Below, piece after piece: positions 48,393-56,278 of a stretch of 64,000 nucleotides of DNA. The notes beneath the pieces are model-generated. The model did not search any database. It saw nothing but the letters and a program-made list of their open reading frames with translations, and had not been told where the DNA came from. Both the position numbers and the translations under genes were made by a program. Position 1 is the first letter of the stretch. Every line of letters begins with the position of its first letter. This stretch comes from a virus: the IMG/VR virus record IMGVR_UViG_3300020405_000002, positions 1 to 64,000 of that record, one strand, 5' to 3'.

Positions 48393-48701
48393 TTATACGT
48401 TTTGTTTTCTATATGCTTCGGCTTCCCACTCTAATTTTGGAGAACCTTCTTTCATTTTTTTTCTACTATACTTTTCACCTTTCCAATATACATAGTCATC
48501 ATCATACGAAAGATCTTTTCTTAATATTTGATCTCTATGTACTTTTTCATGTTTTTTAGCTAGTTTTTGTTGAACAGGTGAAAGATTTTTATTTACAACT
48601 ATTGTGCCATCGTTTAATGTAATACCATGAACATCTTTACCTAAATTTTCTTTTAAAACTAAACCACTATCTAGTATCAAGTTTTGTATGTTATTTTTCA
48701 T
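48393..48701 (-). CDS. putative HExxH metallopeptidase-like protein, 102 aa
   Basis: Start placed at ATG 48701, which forms an ATGA overlap with the upstream gene; ATG 48713 is the alternative. HEKVH at 51-55 matches the HExxH zinc motif and is followed by KLEWEAEAYR, where a third acidic ligand could lie. Small phage proteins of this type are recurrent, and their substrate is unknown. Confidence 0.5.
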   Translation of the reverse strand: MKNNIQNLILDSGLVLKENLGKDVHGITLNDGTIVVNKNLSPVQQKLAKKHEKVHRDQILRKDLSYDDDYVYWKGEKYSRKKMKEGSPKLEWEAEAYRKQNV

Positions 48702-48949
48702 TTTGTAACCCATAAATCTTGAAATTTATTTTTTGATACTATATTTTTCATAGGTGTTTCAACAACGTAGTTTGCATGTCTAAACTTATAGTTGTTTTCA
48801 GGATACATTAGCGTTCTATAACCTTTGTCATCTTCACCTAAAACTTTGAACTCTACACCTACCATAGTTATATCACCACCTTTTATAATATTTTGAGGTT
48901 TACTTACATCAGGACTGTTTTTTTTATAACCTTTTGTAGATGTCTTCAT
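48698..48949 (-). CDS. hypothetical protein, 83 aa
   Basis: Lys-rich N-terminus followed by a beta-rich core (GGDITMVGVEFKVLGEDDKG). It overlaps both neighbours by a few bases (ATGA type), so it is co-translated. No family recognised. Confidence 0.6.
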   Translation of the reverse strand: MKTSTKGYKKNSPDVSKPQNIIKGGDITMVGVEFKVLGEDDKGYRTLMYPENNYKFRHANYVVETPMKNIVSKNKFQDLWVTK

Positions 48950-49386
48950 TATCTTGTTTTGTCTTTTATCATGTTGTCTATTGCAAAACCAAAAACTTTA
49001 TCTGTATAAGATTTGTTTTTTACAAAGAAACTTCTTGTTTCTGATATATCTTCTTCACCAAGTAATATCTTATATATTCTAGTTATAAGATGTTTACACT
49101 TGTATGATATTTTATATAAATTATATTTGTTTGTAGTTCTATTTCTTTTTTGATAAACAGTAATCCAACCATCTTTTACAAGACGCTCCCACCTGTGTTT
49201 ATCCCAAGAATATGTATATACACCTTGTATATAGTCATTTCTTGAAAATATGCCTATACAATCAAAGTATATTAATAGTTCTAAATCGGCTTCTTTTAAA
49301 TTATTGTTTTTACAAGCCCATTTCCTTACTATTCTATAATATTTAAATAATTGAAGTTCGCGTATGTCGTTTGCTTCTATTTTCAT
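48949..49386 (-). CDS. winged-helix DNA-binding protein (candidate late regulator)
   Basis: 145 aa. LFKYYRIVRKWACKNNNLKE, then ADLELLIYF, then RWERLVKDGWITVYQKRN gives helix, recognition helix and wing in the order of MarR-like winged-helix proteins. It sits between GroES and small late genes. Such proteins often control transcription or DNA packaging; it could regulate the late block it lies in. Confidence 0.6.
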   Translation of the reverse strand: MKIEANDIRELQLFKYYRIVRKWACKNNNLKEADLELLIYFDCIGIFSRNDYIQGVYTYSWDKHRWERLVKDGWITVYQKRNRTTNKYNLYKISYKCKHLITRIYKILLGEEDISETRSFFVKNKSYTDKVFGFAIDNMIKDKTR

Positions 49387-49640
49387 AAAACAACGACTAC
49401 GTCTTGTTCTTTTATAACATAAAGAAGTTCACCTTCATGTTCTATGCCGTAGCCAGCATGCCTGTCATAATATATGAAATCATTGTTACTAATTCCTTCA
49501 ACATTAGTACCGACAGAGCGTACTTGAGCTTTTCTATATCGTATTTCATCTTGATGTTTGTCAGTTAAAATTAATCCATTTTTTTTAACTGGATCTGTTT
49601 TTATACGATCAATTATTAAATATTTATTGACAGCTTTCAC
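49383..49640 (-). CDS. groES: co-chaperonin GroES
   Basis: 85 aa, slightly shorter than bacterial GroES (~95). Barrel motifs are visible: NKYLIIDRIKTDP, the loop region KKNGLILTDKHQDE, AQVRSVG, DFIYYDRHAGYGI and the final strand EQDVVVVL. The gene overlaps groEL by 4 bases on one side and the winged-helix gene by 4 on the other. It caps the phage GroEL to fold virion proteins, like T4 gp31 with host GroEL. Confidence 0.8.
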   Translation of the reverse strand: MKAVNKYLIIDRIKTDPVKKNGLILTDKHQDEIRYRKAQVRSVGTNVEGISNNDFIYYDRHAGYGIEHEGELLYVIKEQDVVVVL

Positions 49641-51196
49641 TTTTCTCTTACATTAGATATTACACAATCAGCTGACATTATAGTAGTTGCAACACTACAT
49701 GCATTAATTAAGGCAGTTTTTGTTACAAGCAATGGATCTATTATACCTGCTTCATACATATTAATACTTTCACCTGTATTTATATCAATACCAAAGTTTT
49801 TCTTTTTTGATCTTTTAGCATTAATGTTTGCATTTTTCAATATAGTATGAAACGGTGCTTGTATTGCAGCAAGCAATAAATCATCATGGCCACACTTTGC
49901 TCTATTACTTACAACAGCATCCATAAAAGCTACACCACCACCCGGAACTATACCTTCTTTAATTGCTGCTTTTACAGCATATATAGCGTCTTCTATACGA
50001 TCTTTTTTTTCTTTTAATTCTATCTTAGAATTTGCGCCAACATATATAACACCTACAGAACCAGAAAGCATTGCTACTCTTTCTTCTAATTTCTTTTTTG
50101 CGTAAGGATTTTTTTCTTCTTTTATTTGTTTTTCTAACTGCTTAATCCTTTCTTTTATTTGTTCTGTTTGAACGTCTACAGTTATAACAGTGTTATTTTC
50201 ATCTGTAACCGATTTTACAGCTTGACCTAAACAGCTATTGTCAATTAGGTCTAAATCATCACCGAGCTCTTCATTAATTACCTTAGCCCCTGTAATTATC
50301 GCAAGATCATCTAACATATCTTGTCTTATAGATGAGAAACCCGGTGGGTCAATAACATTGACCTGAATATTTCCTTTGACTTTATTCATTATAAGTGCAG
50401 ACATAACTTGTTGTTCTACATCACCAATAATTAATATAGCCCTTTTATTTTTAATTGCATATTCTAATACACTTTGTATTTTTCTTACAGTAGAAACTTT
50501 AGAATCTACAAGTAATATTAAAGGATTTTTTAATACACAATTATTTTTGTCTTTATCAGTAATTAGGTGCGGCGATTTAAGGCCAGAATCAAATTGTACT
50601 CCATCTACGATTTCTACGTACGTTTTTTCAGTTTCTGACTCTTCCATCAACACTACACCGTTTTTGCCGACTTTTATATATGCTTCTGCAATTATCTCAC
50701 CTAATTCATTATCATTATTAGTTGAAATACTTGCAACTTGTTTTATCTCTTTATCAGTAACTATAGGTATAGATATTTTATCTAAGTATTTAATTACTTT
50801 TTGTTTTGTGTCATTTATAGATTTTTTTAAATCTCTAACATTACACTCTTTACCACAAAAATCATAATACAGTTCTAAAATAGCATGCGCTAATACTGTT
50901 GATGTAGTTGTACCATCACCTGCTTCTTTAACTGTTTTTTGTGCAGCTTCTTTTATAAGTGTAGCACCTATGTTTTCTACAGGATCCATTAAAACTACAC
51001 TTTGTGCTACTGTTACACCATCTTTAGTAATTATAGGTTTACCTAAAGCATCTTCATATATAACACATTTACCTGACGGTCCTAATGTTGATGCAACAGC
51101 ATTATTTAACTTATTTACACCACTCATTATTTTTTTTTGAGCAGCGACGTCAAATGTTAAATCTTTGACGATTTCACTCGGGTTATTAAATTCCAT
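49637..51196 (-). CDS. groEL: chaperonin GroEL
   Basis: 519 aa (bacterial ~545). ATP-site motifs: LGPSGKCVIY, ITKDGVTVAQ and GDGTTT (93-98). EGIVPGGGVAF and YEAGIIDPLLVTKTALINA mark the C-terminal equatorial domain. The usual Gly-Met tail is absent, so the chamber may differ. With groES it is inside the late virion block, between two tail-fibre regions, implying a dedicated role in folding giant structural proteins. Confidence 0.95.
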   Translation of the reverse strand: MEFNNPSEIVKDLTFDVAAQKKIMSGVNKLNNAVASTLGPSGKCVIYEDALGKPIITKDGVTVAQSVVLMDPVENIGATLIKEAAQKTVKEAGDGTTTSTVLAHAILELYYDFCGKECNVRDLKKSINDTKQKVIKYLDKISIPIVTDKEIKQVASISTNNDNELGEIIAEAYIKVGKNGVVLMEESETEKTYVEIVDGVQFDSGLKSPHLITDKDKNNCVLKNPLILLVDSKVSTVRKIQSVLEYAIKNKRAILIIGDVEQQVMSALIMNKVKGNIQVNVIDPPGFSSIRQDMLDDLAIITGAKVINEELGDDLDLIDNSCLGQAVKSVTDENNTVITVDVQTEQIKERIKQLEKQIKEEKNPYAKKKLEERVAMLSGSVGVIYVGANSKIELKEKKDRIEDAIYAVKAAIKEGIVPGGGVAFMDAVVSNRAKCGHDDLLLAAIQAPFHTILKNANINAKRSKKKNFGIDINTGESINMYEAGIIDPLLVTKTALINACSVATTIMSADCVISNVREK

Positions 51197-51211
51197 TAAA
51201 TTAAATTTATA

Positions 51212-53425
51212 TTACTTATCTATTTTAGATTTTAATATTTCTATATCTTTTTGTTGTTGTTTTACTGTTTCTACTAATAAACCTATTACACCATTATAAT
51301 CAACTGTTAAATGTGAAGTACCCAGCTCAAGATCGTTAACCTCTTTAACTATACTAGGCATAACTTGTTGTACATCTTGTGCTATAATACCACCACTTGC
51401 TTTACCAGTTTTTCTCCAATCAAATGTAACACCTTTTATTTTTTTAATCTTTTCAATTGGATTATTAATTTGTTCTATATTTTCTTTAATTCTTTCATCA
51501 GATGCTATTGCGGTAGAAAAAGCAATAACGTCACCATCTACTTGTAAATCACCATCTGCTTCTAAACGCATTTCATTATTTCCATTTACATAAAAATCAA
51601 TTTTAGTGTTACCAGTAGTATCCCATTGTGTTCTTGTATTAGCCGCGTTAGGTAACGCTGATAATATAACATCATTTTTAAGTTTAGAAAAAGCAACTGC
51701 ATTAGCAGCTATTTTAGCTTCAGTTACTGCTAAATTATTTATTTTATTAGTTGTAACTGCACTTGTACCTAATTTTGTTTCTGTCACAGCGCTTGCAGCT
51801 ATTTGTGCAGTACCAACAGCGTTGTCAGCTATCAATGCATTTGTTATTGCATCGTCAGCAATAAGCGGAGTAGTTATAGCGTCATCAGCTATCATAGCTG
51901 TAGTTATAATATCGTTTACAAGATGATTAGCATCAAGAGCTCTAAATTCTAATGCATTGCCTGCAGAGTTTACTGTTAATAGTTGATGTGCAGAACCTAT
52001 AGAACTAGGTGTATCTGTTAATGCGGTAAACGTAGTTGCACCAACTTGTGATGTGTCTACCCATTTTAAACCTTTATAGTTAGTACCACTTTGATTATTT
52101 GCATCAAGCGCTAATACTTTACCAGCCGTACCTGTATTTACAGTTGTAAAATGATTAGCATTACTAACTTTAAAATCTTGAAACTGTAAAGCGTTTGCTG
52201 CAGTGTTTATTGCTAACATTTGACCAGCACTACCAAAAGAATTAGGTGTATCAGTCATAGCTATAAACGTACTTGCACCTGAACCTGCTGTAGACCAAGT
52301 TAAATTACCACTACTGTCTAAAGCTAGTACTTGGCCTGTTGTACCTGCAGATGGTGATAGTTTTGCAGCTGTTACAGCGTTATTAGATATATTTGATGTA
52401 CCAATTGCGTTTAATGTAGCTAACGAACCAGCATCTGTTACATGCGACATTGTATGTGTGTGATCTGCTCTTGGTATTTTTGCAGCATTTCTACCTGTAA
52501 CTGCGGTTTCTACATCTTTAAATGCAGCACTACCAAAAGTAAATGTTGGATCAGTACCTGAAAAACCTCCACCTAAATTAAACGTTAATGTTTCATTATT
52601 CTGTGTTATAGAGTTTAAGAAATAGTTTGCAGCTGAATTAGCAACCCATGTAAACCCATCTGCACCGTCTGATGTTAATGAGTAACCTGATACTGGAGCG
52701 TTTGATATTTTTAATTTTTCTTCAGTTATTGCATCAGGCGCTACTTTTAATGTTGTTATAGCTTCATCAGTTATTTCATTTGTATCAACTGTGTCTTTAT
52801 AAGCTAAAGCTTTCAATGCTGATGTATCTAAATCTGTTATTGCTAAACCTGATGCTAGCTGTGTTTTTATAGATGATACACTTTCAAAAGCGGCAGAACC
52901 AAAAGTAAACGAAGGGTTAGATGCGCCATTTACAGAAAATGTAAGAACATTACCATCTTTAGTTATACCATCTAAATAAAAGTTTGTGTCAGATATACTA
53001 GCTGATGATACCCAAGAAAAAGATCCATCACCATCTGATGCTAATAATTGTCCTGAAGTACCATTTCCTGATACATTTAAATAATATGCTGTTATTTCGT
53101 TTTCACCAACAACTTGTGAAGTGTTAAATGTTGTTGTTGCAGGCATAAATGAAGATGCTGCAGAAAATGCAGCTGAACCTAGCGTTAGCTCTTGGTTGTC
53201 TATACCGTTCATCTGGAACGTAACAACGTTTGTAGATGAGTTTACTGTTATACCACTTAAATAGTAATTAGTGTCTACAGTACCTCCGGCAGATAATGAT
53301 ATAAAATCTATTAGTGATCCTACAGAATAATTACGTGTTACATTAGTATTATTTGCGTCTGATCCTATAAGTATATCATCTCTTGATAATACTAAATCCC
53401 GATCGTAAGTTGATATTCTTGCCAT
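51212..53425 (-). CDS. tail fibre with peptidase S74 autochaperone
   Basis: 737 aa. N-terminal attachment segment (MARISTYDRDLVLSRDDILI) resembles that of the 1608-aa fibre. The shaft has short repeats (MIADDAITTPLIADDAITNA, then similar units) typical of trimeric fibre stalks. The C-terminal ~105 residues are S74-like (SDERIKENIEQ, KGVTFDWRK, GIIAQDVQQV, VDYNGVIGLL). The Ser-Asp before ERIKEN is the presumed self-cleavage site. It lies 15 bases upstream of groEL. Confidence 0.85.
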   Translation of the reverse strand: MARISTYDRDLVLSRDDILIGSDANNTNVTRNYSVGSLIDFISLSAGGTVDTNYYLSGITVNSSTNVVTFQMNGIDNQELTLGSAAFSAASSFMPATTTFNTSQVVGENEITAYYLNVSGNGTSGQLLASDGDGSFSWVSSASISDTNFYLDGITKDGNVLTFSVNGASNPSFTFGSAAFESVSSIKTQLASGLAITDLDTSALKALAYKDTVDTNEITDEAITTLKVAPDAITEEKLKISNAPVSGYSLTSDGADGFTWVANSAANYFLNSITQNNETLTFNLGGGFSGTDPTFTFGSAAFKDVETAVTGRNAAKIPRADHTHTMSHVTDAGSLATLNAIGTSNISNNAVTAAKLSPSAGTTGQVLALDSSGNLTWSTAGSGASTFIAMTDTPNSFGSAGQMLAINTAANALQFQDFKVSNANHFTTVNTGTAGKVLALDANNQSGTNYKGLKWVDTSQVGATTFTALTDTPSSIGSAHQLLTVNSAGNALEFRALDANHLVNDIITTAMIADDAITTPLIADDAITNALIADNAVGTAQIAASAVTETKLGTSAVTTNKINNLAVTEAKIAANAVAFSKLKNDVILSALPNAANTRTQWDTTGNTKIDFYVNGNNEMRLEADGDLQVDGDVIAFSTAIASDERIKENIEQINNPIEKIKKIKGVTFDWRKTGKASGGIIAQDVQQVMPSIVKEVNDLELGTSHLTVDYNGVIGLLVETVKQQQKDIEILKSKIDK

Positions 53426-53434
53426 TTTGTATGT

Positions 53435-53620
53435 TTATTTTTTACAATACTTCAATAAAGCAGCTGATGTACCTTCTCTTAACATCCTAAGGTCTGCTGC
53501 ATCTATTTTACCATTATTGTTTTTATCCAATTTTTTTTGTTTTGCTGTAAGTTTTAATGCAGCTTTTTCTGCTTTGCTAGCATGTACAGCCTTTCGCTGC
53601 GCGTCTGATTTATAACCCAT
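53435..53620 (-). CDS. small EF-hand-like protein, 61 aa
   Basis: Basic Ala/Lys helix followed by DKNNNGKIDAADL, a single EF-hand-type loop, and a short helix. It ends 9 bases before the S74 fibre gene. A minor virion protein is likely; calcium binding is inferred from the loop only. Confidence 0.6.
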   Translation of the reverse strand: MGYKSDAQRKAVHASKAEKAALKLTAKQKKLDKNNNGKIDAADLRMLREGTSAALLKYCKK

Positions 53621-53624
53621 TTTT

Positions 53625-53762
53625 TTATTTATTTAGTTTATCCCATAGTTTTGCTAAAACATCGATGCTCTCAATATCTATAACATGATCATTTAAGTAA
53701 TCACTTATTTTTTCGAGAGTTTCAGCTTTTACACGACTATGTAGTTTTTCTACATTTTCCAT
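53625..53762 (-). CDS. small helical protein, 45 aa
   Basis: Acidic helical peptide (VKAETLEKISDYLNDHVIDI, ending KLWDKLNK) in a 150-bp slot between two clear genes, with ATG 14 bases after the previous stop. No family recognised. Confidence 0.55.
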   Translation of the reverse strand: MENVEKLHSRVKAETLEKISDYLNDHVIDIESIDVLAKLWDKLNK

Positions 53763-53776
53763 TACATTAAATTAAA

Positions 53777-54034
53777 TTATACTTTACGTGTGTGTTTTGT
53801 GTTTTTTATTTTAGTACCTTTTCCAAACCCGCTCCTATTTTTATTTACAGAGACCCAAGACATTGTTGTGTGATCAAAATCTTTACCATCAACGTTTCTA
53901 CCCTCTTTCTTCGCCGCTCTGCGGCGTTTTTGATTTGCGGCTTTCATTTTTCTTCTTCTTGGCGTTTTGGCGTATGCTAGATCGCGTGCTTTTTTAGCTG
54001 CCGCTGCTTTCGGAGATAATTTTTGTTTTGCCAT
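53777..54034 (-). CDS. small highly basic protein, 85 aa
   Basis: Extremely Lys/Arg-rich (KMKAANQKRRRAAKKEGRNV) with a Gly/Asn-rich C-terminus. Possibly DNA- or RNA-binding, or packaged in the virion. It overlaps the 69-aa secreted gene by 41 bases. Confidence 0.6.
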   Translation of the reverse strand: MAKQKLSPKAAAAKKARDLAYAKTPRRRKMKAANQKRRRAAKKEGRNVDGKDFDHTTMSWVSVNKNRSGFGKGTKIKNTKHTRKV

Positions 54035-54203
54035 TTTTTTTGTATTTACGCCAAAGTTTTTGAGCTTGTATAATAGTTATTTCTTTCCGATCTAGTTTTT
54101 GTCTTATTTCAGTGTAAACATTTAAGCTTTCACTCGATAGTTCTTTTGCAGTCACAGAGTGTGACATCACCACGGCAATCGCGGCAGTAAGTATATGTTT
54201 CAT
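53994..54203 (-). CDS. small secreted protein, 69 aa
   Basis: The N-terminus KHILTAAIAVVMSHSVTA is a signal peptide with an Ala-x-Ala-like end. The mature part is helical and charged (EIRQKLDRKEITIIQAQKLW). The signal supports this frame despite overlaps with both neighbours. It could act in the periplasm during lysis; that is a guess. Confidence 0.5.
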   Translation of the reverse strand: MKHILTAAIAVVMSHSVTAKELSSESLNVYTEIRQKLDRKEITIIQAQKLWRKYKKNGKTKIISESSGS

Positions 54204-54318
54204 ACGTTTGTGTGTTTGAGGCTAAAATTGCCTTTGTTAGTGCGTCGATACTTTTACGTATCTCTTTTAATTCGTTTCTAATGCCATTACTCTTGACATG
54301 TATAGTTTCTTTCTTCAT
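54130..54318 (-). CDS. small protein with Cys motif, 62 aa; first gene of the late block
   Basis: Helical N-terminus (NELKEIRKSIDALTKAILAS) and a Cys-rich tail (CRDCRGDVTLCDC) that could bind zinc. It overlaps the secreted 69-aa gene by 74 bases, so one of the two might be spurious, but composition of both looks gene-like. It is the most upstream minus-strand gene; the late promoter should lie just beyond 54318. Confidence 0.45.
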   Translation of the reverse strand: MKKETIHVKSNGIRNELKEIRKSIDALTKAILASNTQTYETYTYCRDCRGDVTLCDCKRTIE

Positions 54319-54694
54319 TTCTGAATATAATTATACTTAATTACTAATTACATAAGTTACTAAATATTTAAGATCTAATGACTTTAGCCTGTTACTATAT
54401 AATTATTAATAGCTTATGTCACTGTGAAGGTAAAAAATATATTAGATATATTGGGGTGAAGTGCAGCAACTATACGGAGCGTTACCGTACTCGAACTGAA
54501 AACGCTTTTCTACACCCAGCCCCACCTTGATTTCTATTTCTGTAAAAAAACTTTTAGCTTTTACGCCCCCCGGGCCTAGGCCATAGTACAGAGCTTACCG
54601 TGTATAGCAACTATACGAAGCATTCTTAACTATAAAATGATAATATATATGTAATTAATTTTACAACTTTATTATTAAATTAAAATTATATATT
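54319..54694. promoter_or_regulatory. divergent intergenic region between late and early blocks
   Basis: 376 bases with no gene. It separates the leftward late block from the rightward early block, so it must hold promoters for both. The left part is AT-rich with TATAAT-like sequence on the minus strand (54334-54339). The middle (54450-54605) is unusually GC-rich and foldable: AGCGTT/AACGCT pair at 54478-54483/54501-54506, and GGCCTAGGCC is a perfect palindrome at 54573-54582. The right end carries an early promoter motif. A replication or packaging site here is possible. Confidence 0.6.
54614..54644 (+). promoter_or_regulatory. early promoter motif copy 1 (TACGA-N20-GATAAT)
   Basis: TACGA 54614-54618 and GATAAT 54639-54644 are spaced by exactly 20 bases, 50 bases ahead of the 54695 gene. 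A degraded relative (TACGG-N20-GAAAAC) lies at 54473-54503. Confidence 0.7.
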
Positions 54695-54946
54695 ATGAAA
54701 ACAAGTAAAAAAGTAAAAGTAACAAAAGTAAAAAGATTTGTATTATCACAAAAGAACGTTAAAGACAAAGACTTGATACTAGAGTTTACTACACACGAAG
54801 GTGTAACACATCAGTACTCACCATCTAAAGTATTCGCACAATTAAAAGATAGATTTGAAGCGATGCCATGTTGGTCTAAGTATAAAAGTTATACTAACAG
54901 TAAAAATCTACCAAGATTTGTACGAGACTTAGAAACTATTGTTTAA
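54695..54946 (+). CDS. hypothetical early protein, paralogue A, 83 aa
   Basis: Basic N-terminus (KKVKVTKVKRFVLSQKNVKD), a beta-rich centre and the conserved end FEAMPCWSKYKSYTNSKNLP. About 60 percent identical by eye to the protein at 55260, with the same length and leader sequence. An early, highly positioned duplicated pair suggests a host-takeover or regulatory role, but no known domain is recognised. Confidence 0.7.
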   Translation: MKTSKKVKVTKVKRFVLSQKNVKDKDLILEFTTHEGVTHQYSPSKVFAQLKDRFEAMPCWSKYKSYTNSKNLPRFVRDLETIV

Positions 54947-54986
54947 CCAAACGACCTGAGCATGTCATTAAACTGCTTTTTTTATT

Positions 54987-55085
54987 ATGAACTTTATAGA
55001 GATTTTAGAAACTATTTCACTTTACGGAGTATACTGTGTAGCGATACTAATGATAATAAGTATACTTAACGCCTTCTTCTTTTGA
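54987..55085 (+). CDS. possible 32-aa membrane peptide
   Basis: Short frame coding a mostly hydrophobic peptide (SLYGVYCVAILMIISILNAF) after a T-rich leader. It occupies the gap between the duplicated genes. Size makes it uncertain. Confidence 0.35.
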   Translation: MNFIEILETISLYGVYCVAILMIISILNAFFF

Positions 55086-55090
55086 GAAGG

Positions 55091-55183
55091 TGTATAGCAT
55101 GTATAGCAATGTATAGCAAAGCATAGAAGAGTGAAGAGCAGTGAAGCGAAGAAGAGTATGCGATATGTGTATAGCAAATACGA
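55091..55183 (+). repeat. TATAGCA short repeats, cluster 1
   Basis: TATAGCA at 55093, 55102, 55112 and 55170 (another at 54603), mixed with purine-rich GAAG/GCGAAG units (GAAGCGAAGAAGAGTA at 55143-55158). Non-coding, upstream of paralogue B, and running into its promoter motif. Confidence 0.7.
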
Positions 55184-55209
55184 AGCACTCCTCATTTAAA
55201 ACTGATAAT
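55179..55209 (+). promoter_or_regulatory. early promoter motif copy 2
   Basis: TACGA 55179-55183, 20 bases, GATAAT 55204-55209; 50 bases ahead of the 55260 start, the same distance as in copy 1. Confidence 0.72.
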
Positions 55210-55259
55210 ATTAATGTTATTAATTTAACAAAATCTTTATAAATTTAAAATTATATATT

Positions 55260-55514
55260 ATGAAAAGTAAAAATTCAAAAGTAACAGTACAAAAGGTAAA
55301 AAGGTTTGTACTATCAAAGAAGAATGTTAAGCAAAGTGATTTGGTTTTATCGTTCACTACAAAAGAAGGCAAAGAATACAAGTATTCACCTTCAAAGGTA
55401 TACGAGCAACTCAAAGAGCGATTCGAAGCAATGCCTTGCTGGCACAAGTACGGAAATTATACAAATACTAATAATTTACCTCGCTTCGTTCGCGAACTCG
55501 ACAACATCGAGTAA
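55260..55514 (+). CDS. hypothetical early protein, paralogue B, 84 aa
   Basis: Second member of the tandem pair: VQKVKRFVLSKKNVK, YSPSKVYEQLKERFEAMPCW and NLPRFVREL match paralogue A. The promoter motif and the leader AAAATTATATATTATG are duplicated with the gene, so each copy is its own transcription unit. A perfect terminator hairpin follows at once. Function unknown. Confidence 0.72.
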   Translation: MKSKNSKVTVQKVKRFVLSKKNVKQSDLVLSFTTKEGKEYKYSPSKVYEQLKERFEAMPCWHKYGNYTNTNNLPRFVRELDNIE

Positions 55515-55520
55515 CATTCA

Positions 55521-55547
55521 AAAGGTCAAGCATTGCGCTTGGCCTTT
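55521..55547 (+). terminator. terminator after paralogue B
   Basis: An 11-bp stem, AAAGGTCAAGC/GCTTGGCCTTT (one G-U), with a 5-base loop, directly after the stop codon. The U-run is short (TTTAT), so efficiency is uncertain. Confidence 0.7.
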
Positions 55548-55548
55548 A

Positions 55549-55640
55549 TGTATAGCAAAGCAGAGTAAAGAAGAGAAAAGTGTGCAAGAAAAGAAAAAGA
55601 TGCTTGTATAGCAAAGCGAAGCGAAGAAAAGAAGAGTAAT
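55549..55640 (+). repeat. TATAGCA / GCGAAG repeats, cluster 2
   Basis: TATAGCA at 55551 and 55607, each followed by AAGC and purine tracts (GCGAAGCGAAGAAAAGAAGA at 55615-55634) that echo cluster 1. Non-coding. Confidence 0.65.
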
Positions 55641-55782
55641 TCTTTACTAAAAGGGTGACAGAAGGGTGTTACTAGTCTTATCTTACTACCTATTGTCACA
55701 CTACTTACAAGTTTTTCACATACTGGGGTTTTCTTTTAGACCTCCACTATATTTCCTACAAGTAAACAAGTTATCAACCTTA

Positions 55783-55814
55783 TACGATGCACCAATTATA
55801 TAAGCACTGATATT
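55783..55814 (+). promoter_or_regulatory. early promoter motif copy 3 (variant)
   Basis: TACGATGCACC then GATATT after 21 bases instead of 20; 45 bases ahead of the 55859 gene. The only copy with changed spacing and -10-like box. Confidence 0.55.
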
Positions 55815-55858
55815 ATTATAAATTTAAAATTATTTAATAACCTTTAAAATTATATATT

Positions 55859-56071
55859 ATGACTTCAAAAATTAAATATTCACCGACAACTAATAAACCT
55901 TATATTATTATTAAAAATAAGAAATACTTCGGTTTTACACTCGACAAAGTTCCTCAAAGATTTGCAAGTGACAAAGATACAAGTATCAGAAACTGGTTTA
56001 ACCTCAAAGGTTATACATTTCTGTCTCGCGAAGATTTTGTAGACATGTATGGTAATTATACAATAGAATAA
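55859..56071 (+). CDS. hypothetical early protein, 70 aa
   Basis: Basic, Tyr/Lys-rich protein (KIKYSPTTNKPYIIIKNKKY). It shares the leader AAAATTATATATTATG with the duplicated pair. First of a run of small early genes. Function unknown. Confidence 0.65.
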   Translation: MTSKIKYSPTTNKPYIIIKNKKYFGFTLDKVPQRFASDKDTSIRNWFNLKGYTFLSREDFVDMYGNYTIE

Positions 56072-56104
56072 ACTTATACACTAAATATTTAAAATTATAT
56101 AACT

Positions 56105-56278
56105 ATGAAAACATTATTAAAATTTGAGCACGAGATTTGGTTTTTTGAAGGTCAAGAACCTTTATACCTAACCACAGAGAAAAACACTTTACAAGAAATT
56201 ATAAAATTTTTAGATGAGATTGATATACCATCTGAAAATATAGAATCTATTAAAACTATAAAATTAATAACTAAATGA
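56105..56278 (+). CDS. hypothetical early protein, 57 aa
   Basis: Acidic small protein (FEHEIWFFEGQEPLYLTTEK) preceded by the AAAATTATATAACTATG leader. Its stop overlaps the next start (ATGA). No family recognised. Confidence 0.55.
   Translation: MKTLLKFEHEIWFFEGQEPLYLTTEKNTLQEIIKFLDEIDIPSENIESIKTIKLITK

Larger units (their letters stand above)
55515..55858. other. 344-bp intergenic region
   Basis: No gene seen. It contains the terminator (55521-55547), a second TATAGCA/GCGAAG repeat cluster (55549-55640), a long-range pair GTGACA/TGTCAC around 55653-55692, a weak DnaA-box-like TTATCAACC (55771-55779) and promoter motif copy 3. A replication-origin role is conceivable because the phage has a DnaA-like protein, but evidence is thin. 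Confidence 0.4.

Noticed and set aside
55515-55858. CRISPR-like array in the repeat-rich early intergenic DNA
   Set aside because: Repeats are 7-9 bases with irregular spacing and no unique spacers of constant length.
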